Shown piece by piece: positions 1 through 7,118 of a DNA stretch of 21,891 bases (positions within the stretch are counted from its first letter, which is position 1; each line of letters opens with the position of its first letter). Location: the NCBI GenBank assembly GCA_016198545.1, contig JACQIJ010000022.1, positions 1 to 21,891 of the forward strand. Reading direction: 5' to 3'. Both the position numbers and the translations under genes were made by a program. The notes under the pieces were generated by a model. It had not been told where the DNA came from. It searched no databases and saw only the letters and a program-made list of their open reading frames with translations. Source of the DNA: Pseudomonadota bacterium. Its GTDB lineage: Bacteria; Pseudomonadota; Alphaproteobacteria; Micavibrionales; Micavibrionaceae.

Positions 1-151
1 ATCTCTGGGCGCGAAGGTCGCCGGTTCCGTGTCGAAAAATACCGATTACGTGGTCGCGGGGGAGGATGCCGGGTCGAAGCTTAAAAAAGCGCGCGAATTG
101 GGCGTAACCGTCCTGAGCGAAGATGAATGGATTGCCCTGACGGCGGAGTGA
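1..151 (+). CDS. ligA: NAD-dependent DNA ligase LigA, C-terminal end (BRCT domain), partial
   Basis: The reading frame starting at base 2 gives 49 residues and a TGA stop at 149-151; the rest of the gene lies left of the window. The peptide has the hallmarks of the C-terminal BRCT domain of LigA: a GxKVxGSVSKxTDYVV core, then AGEDAGSKLKKARELGV and the final DEWIAL helix. LigA seals nicks in duplex DNA using NAD+ during replication and repair, and the BRCT domain helps it hold DNA. The stop codon directly abuts the stop codon of the minus-strand gene that follows, with no base between. Identification rests on the BRCT tail alone, which in this form is very typical of LigA. Confidence 0.88.
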   Translation, partial: SLGAKVAGSVSKNTDYVVAGEDAGSKLKKARELGVTVLSEDEWIALTAE

Positions 152-391
152 TTACTTGCCGGACTTTATGGCGTTCATCTTTTCGATAGCTGTTGCGATT
201 TCGGAAGGATAATCCCTGCGTTCGGTAAAATTCTTGCCGCCTGCGTTGCGCGTGATGGAAAGTTCCATCGCTTTCAGCAGGGTTTCGGATATGGCCACGT
301 CTTTTTGATCCAGCGCCAGTTCCAGCGCGAACAGGATGCGGTCGCTTAAACGCATTTGCGCGGGATCTATTTTTTTGCCGGCGGCTATCAT
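152..391 (-). CDS. small hypothetical protein, 79 aa
   Basis: I do not recognise this protein. It is soluble, predicted largely helical, with no signal peptide, cysteine or membrane segment. Its middle part (LSDRILFALELALDQKD, then AISETLLKAMELSITRNAGG) looks like two consecutive amphipathic helices ending in a Gly-rich turn, followed by a charged RRDYPSEI segment and another helix. An AGAGG-like ribosome site lies about 10 bases before the ATG. It is the last of a run of minus-strand genes and ends exactly where ligA ends. The coding look (good start, balanced composition, no overlap with another gene) makes it likely real, but no function can be assigned. Confidence 0.68.
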   Translation of the reverse strand: MIAAGKKIDPAQMRLSDRILFALELALDQKDVAISETLLKAMELSITRNAGGKNFTERRDYPSEIATAIEKMNAIKSGK

Positions 392-467
392 GGATTTAAT
401 ACCTCTGTTTTGAAAACGGCGTTAACGTCGAAAACCAGACACAGTTTGCCCGTTTCCAGGAGCTATT

Positions 468-1448
468 TCAACTTTTCCCGGATGTGGATGTATGAATGAG
501 GTTAAGGAAGGCGTCGAGGAAGCGGGTCCGGATGCCATCCCGTTCCATCAGTATTTCGTGCAGGGAATCCGGCAATTCCAGCGTTTGCGCGCCTGCAATG
601 CGGGCGGCAAGACGCCGCGCCGCGGCGTTATCGACCAGCTTTTCCCGCCCGGCCAGGGCGAACAGGCATGGTATTTTCATATTTTCCATGCCGGTATCCG
701 TCTGCAGCTTATGGCAGGAGGTTTCGGCCGCGCGCAGCCAGCCGAAGGTAACGTTGCCGACCTGCAGCGCAGGGTCGTGCAGGCACCATGAATCATGGAC
801 TGCGTTGCGGACAGGGTCGGCGGTCAGCTGTTTTTCGGCACGGTTTTCGTCGGTCTGCGGCGTCCACCCCTTGCCGCCGAATACATAGGTATGGCGCAGG
901 AACGATAAAAACCCGGACGTAAGCCCGTGCCGTATCCAGCGCGGCAGGTTTTTAAGGGCGTGAATGCCGGCCATCGGCGCGGAAAAGGCGGCGCAGGAAA
1001 AGCCATGACCGGCAGGGTGGCGCAGCAGGAAGCGCAGGCCGATATTCGCGCCCATCGAATGAGCCAGCATGGCGAGCGGCGCATTCCCGGCGCGGGGCAT
1101 GACATGGCGGGTCATGAAAACGCGAAAGTCTTCGATATCCTCATCGAAGCTGTCGGAATGACGCCTGTGCGGGTCGGGCAGGGGGCGGGCCGATTTTCCC
1201 TGCCCCTGCCAGTCCATCATGAAAAACCCCATGTTGCGGGCCAGCAGCGTATGCGCGGTTTCGAAATATTTTTCGCAGAATTCGCTCAAGCCCTGCAGCC
1301 CGACGACGACGGAAGCGGGCGGCGCGTTTTCGGGCAGGACATAGCCGTAGCGGATTGCGCGGCCGCCGGCGTTTTTAAAGGTTCCCCATTGCCATCCCGC
1401 AGGCGGGTGGAATCTTTTCTCGAGGGAAGGCGGCGCGGAATCATTCAT
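468..1448 (-). CDS. alpha/beta hydrolase, lysophospholipase / serine aminopeptidase S33-like (copy 1)
   Basis: This 326-residue protein has the Hydrolase_4 (monoacylglycerol lipase / lysophospholipase) fold. The nucleophile elbow is the GxSxG-type AHSMGA in LAMLAHSMGANIGLRF, the strand before it carries MDWQGQGKS, the acid is probably the Asp of REKLVDNAA, and the base is the His of DSLHEILME. It therefore probably hydrolyses an ester such as a lysophospholipid or monoglyceride, but the substrate cannot be read from sequence. No signal peptide or membrane segment is visible, so it is likely cytoplasmic. It lies 39 bases downstream of a diverged paralogue on the same strand; both share an N-terminal WQWGT(F/M)KNA block. 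The Shine-Dalgarno site before the ATG is weak. Confidence 0.85.
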   Translation of the reverse strand: MNDSAPPSLEKRFHPPAGWQWGTFKNAGGRAIRYGYVLPENAPPASVVVGLQGLSEFCEKYFETAHTLLARNMGFFMMDWQGQGKSARPLPDPHRRHSDSFDEDIEDFRVFMTRHVMPRAGNAPLAMLAHSMGANIGLRFLLRHPAGHGFSCAAFSAPMAGIHALKNLPRWIRHGLTSGFLSFLRHTYVFGGKGWTPQTDENRAEKQLTADPVRNAVHDSWCLHDPALQVGNVTFGWLRAAETSCHKLQTDTGMENMKIPCLFALAGREKLVDNAAARRLAARIAGAQTLELPDSLHEILMERDGIRTRFLDAFLNLIHTSTSGKS

Positions 1449-1487
1449 GGGTTCATGATAATGCGTTCCGCCGCGGCAGGCCAGAGA

Positions 1488-2459
1488 TCAGCCGGGCAGC
1501 GGCCCCGGCTTTTTGCCGGCCAGCGCCACCGTGCCGGCGATGATGATGTCGCGGATGTCGTCCGTTTCCATCAGAAGATCGTGCTTGCCGTTGGGGAAAT
1601 AGGTCATTTCCGAGCGCGGGATGTGCGGCGCGGCTTCGTAGGTGAAGCGGTTGTTGATCAGCCTGTCCTGCGCGGCGGTGAAGATGTGCACCGGGATTTT
1701 GATTTCGCCCAGCCACTCGGGATCGCGCGCGGTCATCATTGCCCTGCAGGCTTCCCCGACCCATCCCATCGTGACGGAACCCATGCGCAGTTCGCTTTTT
1801 TCGACCAGCCACCGGTCATGGATGTGCATGCGCAGGGCGTCCCCGGAATAATCCTCATTCGGCATGTCGCAGCGTTTTTCATCGCGGGGCCGCCACGACG
1901 TACCGCCGGGGATGAAGCGTTCGCGCACGCATTTGGGCATCGGCAGGGCGGCGAACAGATGTTCCCGCTCGCGGATGACGGGCGGCCGGTTCAGGCCCAT
2001 CAGCGGCGCGGTGAGGGAGGCGGCGGCGAATACGTCTGGCGCATCGTGAGCCGCCATCAATGCGATCAGTCCGCCGGTGGAATGCCCCAGCAATATGACC
2101 GGAGCGCCGTCGTCCGGAAGGGTTTCGCGCGCGAACTGCGTGATGTCGGCGACGTCGTGGTGGAATCCTTCCGAATGCTGCTTGAATTTGTTGGACAGGT
2201 AACGCCCCGACATGCCCTGTCCGAAACGGTCCACGACCCAGAAGCCGTAGGAGGCTTTGTTGAAATCGCGGGCCAGCTCGAAGGTTTTTTCGGCAAACTC
2301 AGAGACGCCCATCACGTAAAGGACGCGGCCTTTCAACTCATTTTTATCTGCGGGCAACGAGAAACCCTGACGCAGGTCATGTCCGCGCGCGTTTTTCATC
2401 GTTCCCCACTGCCAGTTGACCGGCTGCCGGAACCGTTCCTCGAAATCCTGTTCAGACAT
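1488..2459 (-). CDS. alpha/beta hydrolase, lysophospholipase-like (copy 2)
   Basis: This is a second alpha/beta hydrolase of the same subfamily, in tandem with the first. The nucleophile elbow is GHSTGG in ILLGHSTGGLIALMA, the oxyanion-side strand carries VVDRFGQGMSGR, the acid is probably the Asp of AAQDRLINN, and the base is the His of NGKHDLLME. The shared start (ERF-x-P-WQWGT-KNA) and similar length point to an old duplication, since the internal sequences have diverged a lot. I chose the ATG at 2459 (MSEQDF...) because it aligns with the paralogue start and has a purine-rich stretch before it. An upstream in-frame ATG at 2480 adds seven residues but has no ribosome site. Substrate unknown; probably a cytoplasmic esterase or lipase. 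Confidence 0.83.
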   Translation of the reverse strand: MSEQDFEERFRQPVNWQWGTMKNARGHDLRQGFSLPADKNELKGRVLYVMGVSEFAEKTFELARDFNKASYGFWVVDRFGQGMSGRYLSNKFKQHSEGFHHDVADITQFARETLPDDGAPVILLGHSTGGLIALMAAHDAPDVFAAASLTAPLMGLNRPPVIREREHLFAALPMPKCVRERFIPGGTSWRPRDEKRCDMPNEDYSGDALRMHIHDRWLVEKSELRMGSVTMGWVGEACRAMMTARDPEWLGEIKIPVHIFTAAQDRLINNRFTYEAAPHIPRSEMTYFPNGKHDLLMETDDIRDIIIAGTVALAGKKPGPLPG

Positions 2460-2556
2460 GTTTATCTTTTCTGTCTGCATTTGTAATGGACAGAAGGGGG
2501 CGGGGCAACAGCATTTCTTTAAAGTTATGTATTTTTGCGATGCAGCGGCGGGGCCA

Positions 2557-3942
2557 TTATTCCATCGCCTTGACGATATCTTCGGTCATTTTCTTGGCGT
2601 CGCCGAGCAGCATCATCGTGTTCGCGGCATAGAAGAGCGGGTTGTCGATCCCGGCATAGCCGCTGCCGAGCGAGCGTTTGACGAACAATACCGTCTTGGC
2701 CTTGTCGACATCCAGAACGGGCATGCCGTAAATGGGGGACGACGTGTCGGTTTTCGCCGCCGGGTTGGTGATGTCGTTCGCGCCGATCACATATACGACA
2801 TCCGTCTGCGCGAAATCGCGGTTGATGTCCTCCAGTTCCAGCACTTCGTCATACGGCACGTTGGCCTCGGCCAGCAGCACGTTCATATGCCCGGGCATCC
2901 GGCCCGCGACCGGATGAATGGCGTAGCGCACATTCACGCCTTCTTTCTTCATCTGGTCGGCCATCTCGCGCACGGCGTGCTGCGCCTGCGCCACCGCCAT
3001 GCCGTAGCCGGGCACGATGACGACGCTGGCGGCGTTTTTCATGATATAGGCCGCGTCTTCCGCCGCGCCGATTTTCGCGTTGCGGTCGCCCATGTCCTGC
3101 GCGCCGCCGGAAGTTTCGCCGCCGAAGCCGCCCAGCACGACGCTGATGAAGGAACGGTTCATCCCCTTGCACATGATGTATGACAGGATTGCGCCCGATG
3201 AACCGACCAGTGCGCCGGTGATGATCAGAAGGTTGTTGTGCAGCGTGAATCCGATGCCTGCCGCCGCCCAGCCGGAATAGGAGTTGAGCATCGAAACGAT
3301 CACCGGCATGTCCGCGCCGCCGATCGGGATGATGATGAGAACGCCGAGCAGGAACGACAGCGCCACGATGCCCCAGAACACGGGGACGCTTTCAGTCATG
3401 CACAGCATGACGATGAGCGCCAGCAGCCCCAGACCGAGCGCGGCGTTCAGCATGTGCTGTCCCGGGAACGTCACGGGCTTGCCGGTGATAACGCCCTGCA
3501 GCTTGCCCCATGCGATGATCGAGCCGGTGAAGGTGACCGCGCCGATGGACACGCCGAGCGACATCTCGATCAGGCTGTTGAGATGGATATGACCCGCCGT
3601 GCCGATGCCGTAGGCTTCGGGCGCGTAAAACGCCGACGCGGCGACGAACACGGCGGCGAGGCCGACGAGGGAGTGGAACGCCGCGACAAGCTGCGGCAGG
3701 TCGGTCATCGCGATTTTCTTGGCGATGACATAGCCGACGCCGCCGCCGATGGTGACGCCCGCGACAATCCATCCATAGGCCTGCACGACCGGCAGCATCA
3801 ATGTCGTGGCAACCGCCAGCGCCATGCCGGACATGCCGTAAACCAGCCCGCGCTGCGCGCTTTCCGGGTGCGACAGGCCGCGCAGCGCCATGATGAAGCA
3901 CACGGCGGCGATAAGATAGGCGAGGACGGCGAGGGATTCCAT
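2557..3942 (-). CDS. pntB: NAD(P) transhydrogenase subunit beta
   Basis: PntB is the membrane and NADP(H)-binding subunit of the proton-translocating transhydrogenase, which uses the proton gradient to drive hydride transfer from NADH to NADP+. The 461 residues are the usual length. The N-terminal two-thirds is a run of hydrophobic helices (domain II). The C-terminal third is domain III, with the nucleotide loop VPGYGMAVAQAQ, then HPVAGRMPGHMNVLLAEA, VVYVIGANDITNPAA and KRSLGSGYAGIDNPLF, all diagnostic. It starts six bases after the pntAB stop, so it is translated from the same message. It supplies NADPH for biosynthesis and redox defence. No strong terminator is visible after its stop. Confidence 0.97.
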   Translation of the reverse strand: MESLAVLAYLIAAVCFIMALRGLSHPESAQRGLVYGMSGMALAVATTLMLPVVQAYGWIVAGVTIGGGVGYVIAKKIAMTDLPQLVAAFHSLVGLAAVFVAASAFYAPEAYGIGTAGHIHLNSLIEMSLGVSIGAVTFTGSIIAWGKLQGVITGKPVTFPGQHMLNAALGLGLLALIVMLCMTESVPVFWGIVALSFLLGVLIIIPIGGADMPVIVSMLNSYSGWAAAGIGFTLHNNLLIITGALVGSSGAILSYIMCKGMNRSFISVVLGGFGGETSGGAQDMGDRNAKIGAAEDAAYIMKNAASVVIVPGYGMAVAQAQHAVREMADQMKKEGVNVRYAIHPVAGRMPGHMNVLLAEANVPYDEVLELEDINRDFAQTDVVYVIGANDITNPAAKTDTSSPIYGMPVLDVDKAKTVLFVKRSLGSGYAGIDNPLFYAANTMMLLGDAKKMTEDIVKAME

Positions 3943-3948
3943 TGCGGA

Positions 3949-4233
3949 TCAACCTTTCTTCTTGAACATATGCAGCATGCGGCGGGTGACGAGGAAGCCG
4001 CCGAAGATATTGACGCTCGCCAAAATCACGGCGACAAAGCCCATGATCTTCGAGAAACTCATATCCATCGGCCCCGCGGCGATCAGCGCGCCGACGATGA
4101 TGACCGATGAAATCGCGTTGGTGATCGCCATCAGCGGCGAGTGCAGCGCGGGCGTCACGCGCCAGACCACGTAATAGCCGACGAAGCAGGCAAGGATGAA
4201 AACGGTCAGGCCGTTCAGAAGAAAGTCGTTCAT
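3949..4233 (-). CDS. pntAB: NAD(P) transhydrogenase subunit alpha part 2 (membrane part)
   Basis: This 94-residue protein has three hydrophobic helices (VFILACFVGYYVVW, ITNAISSVIIVGALIAAG, IMGFVAVILASVNIFGGFLV), the HSPLMAITNAISSVI stretch typical of this subunit, and a basic tail (MFKKKG). It supplies the alpha-subunit helices of the transmembrane proton channel. In three-subunit transhydrogenases, as in Rhodospirillum rubrum, it is a separate gene between pntAA and pntB, as here. A good GAGGGAA ribosome site lies at 4238-4244. Its ATG overlaps, as ATGA, the stop of a small ORF that fills the unusually long 229-base gap back to pntAA; that gap holds a palindromic repeat. Confidence 0.95.
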   Translation of the reverse strand: MNDFLLNGLTVFILACFVGYYVVWRVTPALHSPLMAITNAISSVIIVGALIAAGPMDMSFSKIMGFVAVILASVNIFGGFLVTRRMLHMFKKKG

Positions 4234-4466
4234 GTGGTTCCCTCACTGAAAGAAAACATCTCGTCATTCCGGCGCAGGCCGGAATCTATGAAAGAAAAAA
4301 GAAACCACAGATGGACATGGATAAACAAAAATATACGGAGACTAAAGAAAAATCCGTTTTTATCTGTGTTCATCTGTGGTTTTTGAAAAACCGTACGGAT
4401 CCCGGCTTGCGCCGGGATGGCGGTTTTGAAAAATCTTACAACTTCGTTTCTTCGTGTTCCATTCAT
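4230..4466 (-). other. 78-codon ORF running through the palindromic repeat in the pnt operon
   Basis: This frame opens with an ATG overlapping the pntAA stop (ATGA) and closes with a TGA overlapping the pntAB start (ATGA). Most of its sequence is the translation of a dispersed repeat: the peptide words IPAQAGI and DSGLRRNDE are the usual product of this intergenic palindrome family, and the middle (FFFSLRIFLFIHVHLWFLFSFI) is a chance hydrophobic run from the inner repeat arms. I do not think it encodes a functional protein. It could keep ribosomes on the message between pntAA and pntAB. The exact double overlap is seen in the sequence; the coupling role is inference. Confidence 0.25.
4261..4420. 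repeat. nested palindromic repeat element inside the pnt operon
   Basis: Two short palindromes flank a larger inverted repeat. The left one is ATTCCGGC-GCAG-GCCGGAAT (4266-4285) and the right one is ATCCCGGC-TTGC-GCCGGGAT (4399-4418). Between them, arms at about 4302-4325 and 4359-4383 pair as AAACCACAGATG followed by a less perfect GATAAA end, roughly 24 bases with three mismatches. A further ACGGA/TCCGT pair (4335-4339, 4353-4357) sits at the centre. Both motifs belong to repeat types widely scattered between genes in proteobacteria. It encodes no transposase, so any movement would depend on another element. In the message it could fold into a large hairpin between pntAA and pntAB. Confidence 0.85.
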
Positions 4467-5608
4467 GCCGCTGCCTCTTTTTTCGCGAACAACGGATGGA
4501 CGACCGTGCCGTCGCGGGTCAGGGCCACGCCTTTCACGATCTCATCATCCCAGTTGATTGACAGGGTTTTGTCTTTAATAAGCAGGTTCAGGAGGTTCAG
4601 AATGTTTTTTGAGTACAGGGCGGAGGCGTCCGTGGCGAGGCGCGAGGGCATGTTGGCATGGCCGACCAGCGTCACGCCGTGTTTTTTCACGGCCTTGCCC
4701 GGTTCGGAGAGTTCGCAGTTGCCGCCTGTCTCCACCGCCAGATCGACGATCACCGATCCCGGCTTCATCGATTCCACCATCTTCGCGGTCACCAGTTTCG
4801 GCGCGGGCCGTCCGGGGATCAGCGCGGTGGTGATGACGATATCCTGTTTTGCGATATGCTCCTCGACCAGCTTTTGCTGCTTCGCCATGTATTCGGGAGA
4901 CATCTGTTTAGCGTAGCCGCCTGCGGTTTCCGCCTGTTTGAATTCTTCATCCTCGATCGCGACGAACGTGCCGCCGAGCGAGATCACCTGTTCCTTCGTC
5001 GCCGGGCGCACGTCGGTGGCGGAAACGATCGCGCCGAGGCGTTTCGCGGTGGCGATAGCCTGCAACCCCGCGACGCCCACGCCCATCACGAACACGCGCG
5101 CGGGCGGAATCGTTCCGGCTGCAGTCATCATCATCGGGAAGGCGCGGGTGAAATGCCCGGCGGCATCGAGAACGGCTTTATACCCGGCGAGGTTTGCCTG
5201 CGAGGACAGCACGTCCATCGCCTGCGCCCGGGTGATGCGCGGGATCAGTTCCATCGAAAACGCATTTATGCCCGCATTCGCCATGTCTCCGACCAGTTGC
5301 GCATTGGCGTAGGGCGCGAGCATCCCGATCAACAGCGCGCCTTTCGGGATGAAACCGAGTTCGTCGGCGGTTGGCGCGCGGACGCATGTTATGACATTTG
5401 CGACGGCGCAAGCTTCTTTTGCCGTAGCGGCGATTTTCGCGCCCGCGTTCTTAAACATATTATCCGTAAAAGACGCGCCTTCGCCCGCGGCTGTTTCGAT
5501 AACAACTTCACATCCCGCCGCGACCAGTTTTTTCACCGTTTCCGGCGAGGCGGCGCAGCGGCGTTCATGTTCGGCGGTGGCTTTTGGTACGGCAATCTTA
5601 ATGGACAT
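4463..5608 (-). CDS. pntAA: NAD(P) transhydrogenase subunit alpha part 1
   Basis: This 381-residue protein is the soluble NAD(H)-binding domain I of transhydrogenase, first gene of a pntAA-pntAB-pntB operon. It has the alanine-dehydrogenase-like N-terminus (KIAVPKATAEHERRCAASPETVKKL), the dinucleotide fold VMGVGVAGLQAIATAKRLGAIV followed by TDVRPATKEQV, and the mobile-loop region near SPEYMAKQ, then IVITTALIPGRPAPKLV and VIVDLAVETGGNCE. It docks on PntB domain III so that hydride passes from NADH to NADP+. An AGGA ribosome site lies just before the ATG. The gene is divergent from the tolC-like gene across 172 bases that must hold both promoters. Confidence 0.96.
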   Translation of the reverse strand: MSIKIAVPKATAEHERRCAASPETVKKLVAAGCEVVIETAAGEGASFTDNMFKNAGAKIAATAKEACAVANVITCVRAPTADELGFIPKGALLIGMLAPYANAQLVGDMANAGINAFSMELIPRITRAQAMDVLSSQANLAGYKAVLDAAGHFTRAFPMMMTAAGTIPPARVFVMGVGVAGLQAIATAKRLGAIVSATDVRPATKEQVISLGGTFVAIEDEEFKQAETAGGYAKQMSPEYMAKQQKLVEEHIAKQDIVITTALIPGRPAPKLVTAKMVESMKPGSVIVDLAVETGGNCELSEPGKAVKKHGVTLVGHANMPSRLATDASALYSKNILNLLNLLIKDKTLSINWDDEIVKGVALTRDGTVVHPLFAKKEAAA

Positions 5609-5709
5609 GATGTCCTATCCATAACTATGAGGCGTTTAAACAGTCTGCAAAGTGAAAGATGCCTGAATGCAAATGCTTTGTGAAGTCCTGCCGCAGGATG
5701 GAGCCTTGC

Positions 5710-5737
5710 TTGCGCACAGGGGCGATTTCATTTAGAT
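5710..5737 (+). promoter_or_regulatory. possible promoter of the type I secretion operon
   Basis: A TTGCGC hexamer (5710-5715) and a TTAGAT hexamer (5732-5737) are separated by 16 bases and lie about 44 bases before the start of the TolC-like gene. The match to a housekeeping sigma-factor promoter is only moderate. It is the best-looking pair on the plus strand in the divergent region; I see no convincing one for pntAA on the other strand. Confidence 0.3.
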
Positions 5738-5780
5738 TCAGCAGGATAGGTTTCTTCGTTCATTCCGTCCGGCGACATAC

Positions 5781-7118
5781 ATGGAATATTCAGCACGAAT
5801 TCGTCTTTTGGCAAGCGCGGGATTGGCCGCTGCGGCTCTTTTGATTTCCGCGCCGACCTCCGCGGAAACGCTGGGGCAGGCCGTCGAGGCAGCCCTGAAT
5901 TACCATCCCAGCATCGAGGCAGCCATGGCCGGGCGCGATGCGCAGAAAGAGGAAGCGCTGGAAAAACGGTCGGATATGTTTCCGCAGCTTGACGTAGGCA
6001 TGACGGGTGGCCGGGAGTTTTCGAACAACAGCACCAGCCGCGGCCTGAACGTAACGCGCGGGGAGGGTTATTCGTGGCTGTGGGAAGGATCGCTCACGGC
6101 GCGGCAACTCATATATGACGGGTTTGAGACGACCCGTCGCATCGACGCGGCGCAGGCGCGCCGCGAGTCGGCCAATCTGGGCATTGTGGATCTGCGCGAA
6201 AGCCTTGCGCTGAAAACGGCGCTGACGTACATGGACGTGCTGCGCGCGAGAGAGTCCGCAAGCCGTCTGCGTAAACACGGAGATGTCATAGGGGATTATA
6301 TCAGCCGCATCGAAAAGATGGTGAGCGAAGGAGCGGCCGACAAGACGATGGCCGAGCAGGCGCGGGACATCCGGGCGCAGCTGAAAAGCTCCCTTGCGGC
6401 CATGGAGGGCCAGGCAAAGGCGGCGGATGCCGCTTACCGCGAACTGACCGGGCATACGCCGGACGGCGATATGAAGAAAGAGGCCGCGCGGGCGGATATG
6501 ATTCCCGCGGCGCGCGAGGAAGCCGTCAAGCAGGCGGCGGAGACGCATCCGGCTGTGCGTGCCGCGATGATGACGGAAGAAGCGTCGAAACTGGATTTTG
6601 AGGCGGAGAAGGCGGCGTGGTATCCGGACGTTACGGGCGAGGTATCGCATATGAAGCGCGATCTGGCCGATGTCATCGGCGGCGAGATCGTGGACAGCAA
6701 GGCCGTCGTGCGCCTGAACTGGAGCTACGCGATGGGTGGCGCGCAGCAGGCCCGCGTACGCAAGGCATTGAGCCGCGAGGCCGAAAGCAGGGCGCAGGCC
6801 GAAGAACTGAAGCGGCGCATCGTGCGCGACGTCGAGGTTGCCTGCAGCGAGAGGTCGTCCACGGCGGATCAGGTCGCGGCGCAGCGGGAGCGCGTGACCA
6901 TCAATGAAGGATTGCTGAAGGCGCAGGAGGCGCAATTCGAGGCGGCCCGGGCCAATCTTCTTCATCTATTGCAGACGGAAAACGCCTTGTTCAACGCCCG
7001 TCTTGCGCTGCTGAACGGCGAGTACAGGCTCATGGCCGCGGACTATTCGATACTGGCCAGCATGGGCCGGCTGCAGGAAGCGCTTAACATCATTCCTGCC
7101 ACAGAGAATGCAAAGTAA
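5781..7118 (+). CDS. TolC family outer membrane efflux protein of a type I secretion system
   Basis: This 445-residue protein begins with a signal peptide (basic MEYSARIR, hydrophobic LLASAGLAAAALLI, cleavage probably after SAPTSA, residue 28). It continues with ETLGQAVEAALNYHPSIEAAMAGRDA, the standard start of a TolC-type protein. Long Ala/Glu/Arg-rich helices and two structurally repeated halves (YDGFETTRRIDAA in the first, WSYAMGGAQQARVRKA in the second) fit the outer-membrane barrel plus periplasmic helical tunnel. It should form the outer channel for the exporter encoded next. Its last 11 bases overlap the start of the ABC transporter gene. No strong Shine-Dalgarno site precedes the ATG. 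The role in type I secretion comes from the neighbours. Confidence 0.93.
   Translation: MEYSARIRLLASAGLAAAALLISAPTSAETLGQAVEAALNYHPSIEAAMAGRDAQKEEALEKRSDMFPQLDVGMTGGREFSNNSTSRGLNVTRGEGYSWLWEGSLTARQLIYDGFETTRRIDAAQARRESANLGIVDLRESLALKTALTYMDVLRARESASRLRKHGDVIGDYISRIEKMVSEGAADKTMAEQARDIRAQLKSSLAAMEGQAKAADAAYRELTGHTPDGDMKKEAARADMIPAAREEAVKQAAETHPAVRAAMMTEEASKLDFEAEKAAWYPDVTGEVSHMKRDLADVIGGEIVDSKAVVRLNWSYAMGGAQQARVRKALSREAESRAQAEELKRRIVRDVEVACSERSSTADQVAAQRERVTINEGLLKAQEAQFEAARANLLHLLQTENALFNARLALLNGEYRLMAADYSILASMGRLQEALNIIPATENAK

Noticed and set aside
420..427. CGTTAACG palindrome upstream of the 79-aa gene
   Set aside because: Only eight bases and no second copy nearby; likely chance.
927..2486. 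Long open frame on the plus strand, antisense to both hydrolases
   Set aside because: Rich in Arg, His and Gly with no recognisable domain; it mirrors the codon pattern of two clear alpha/beta hydrolase genes on the other strand.
4658..5683. Open frame on the plus strand opposite pntAA
   Set aside because: Shadow of pntAA; Arg/His/Phe-rich and without any family signature.
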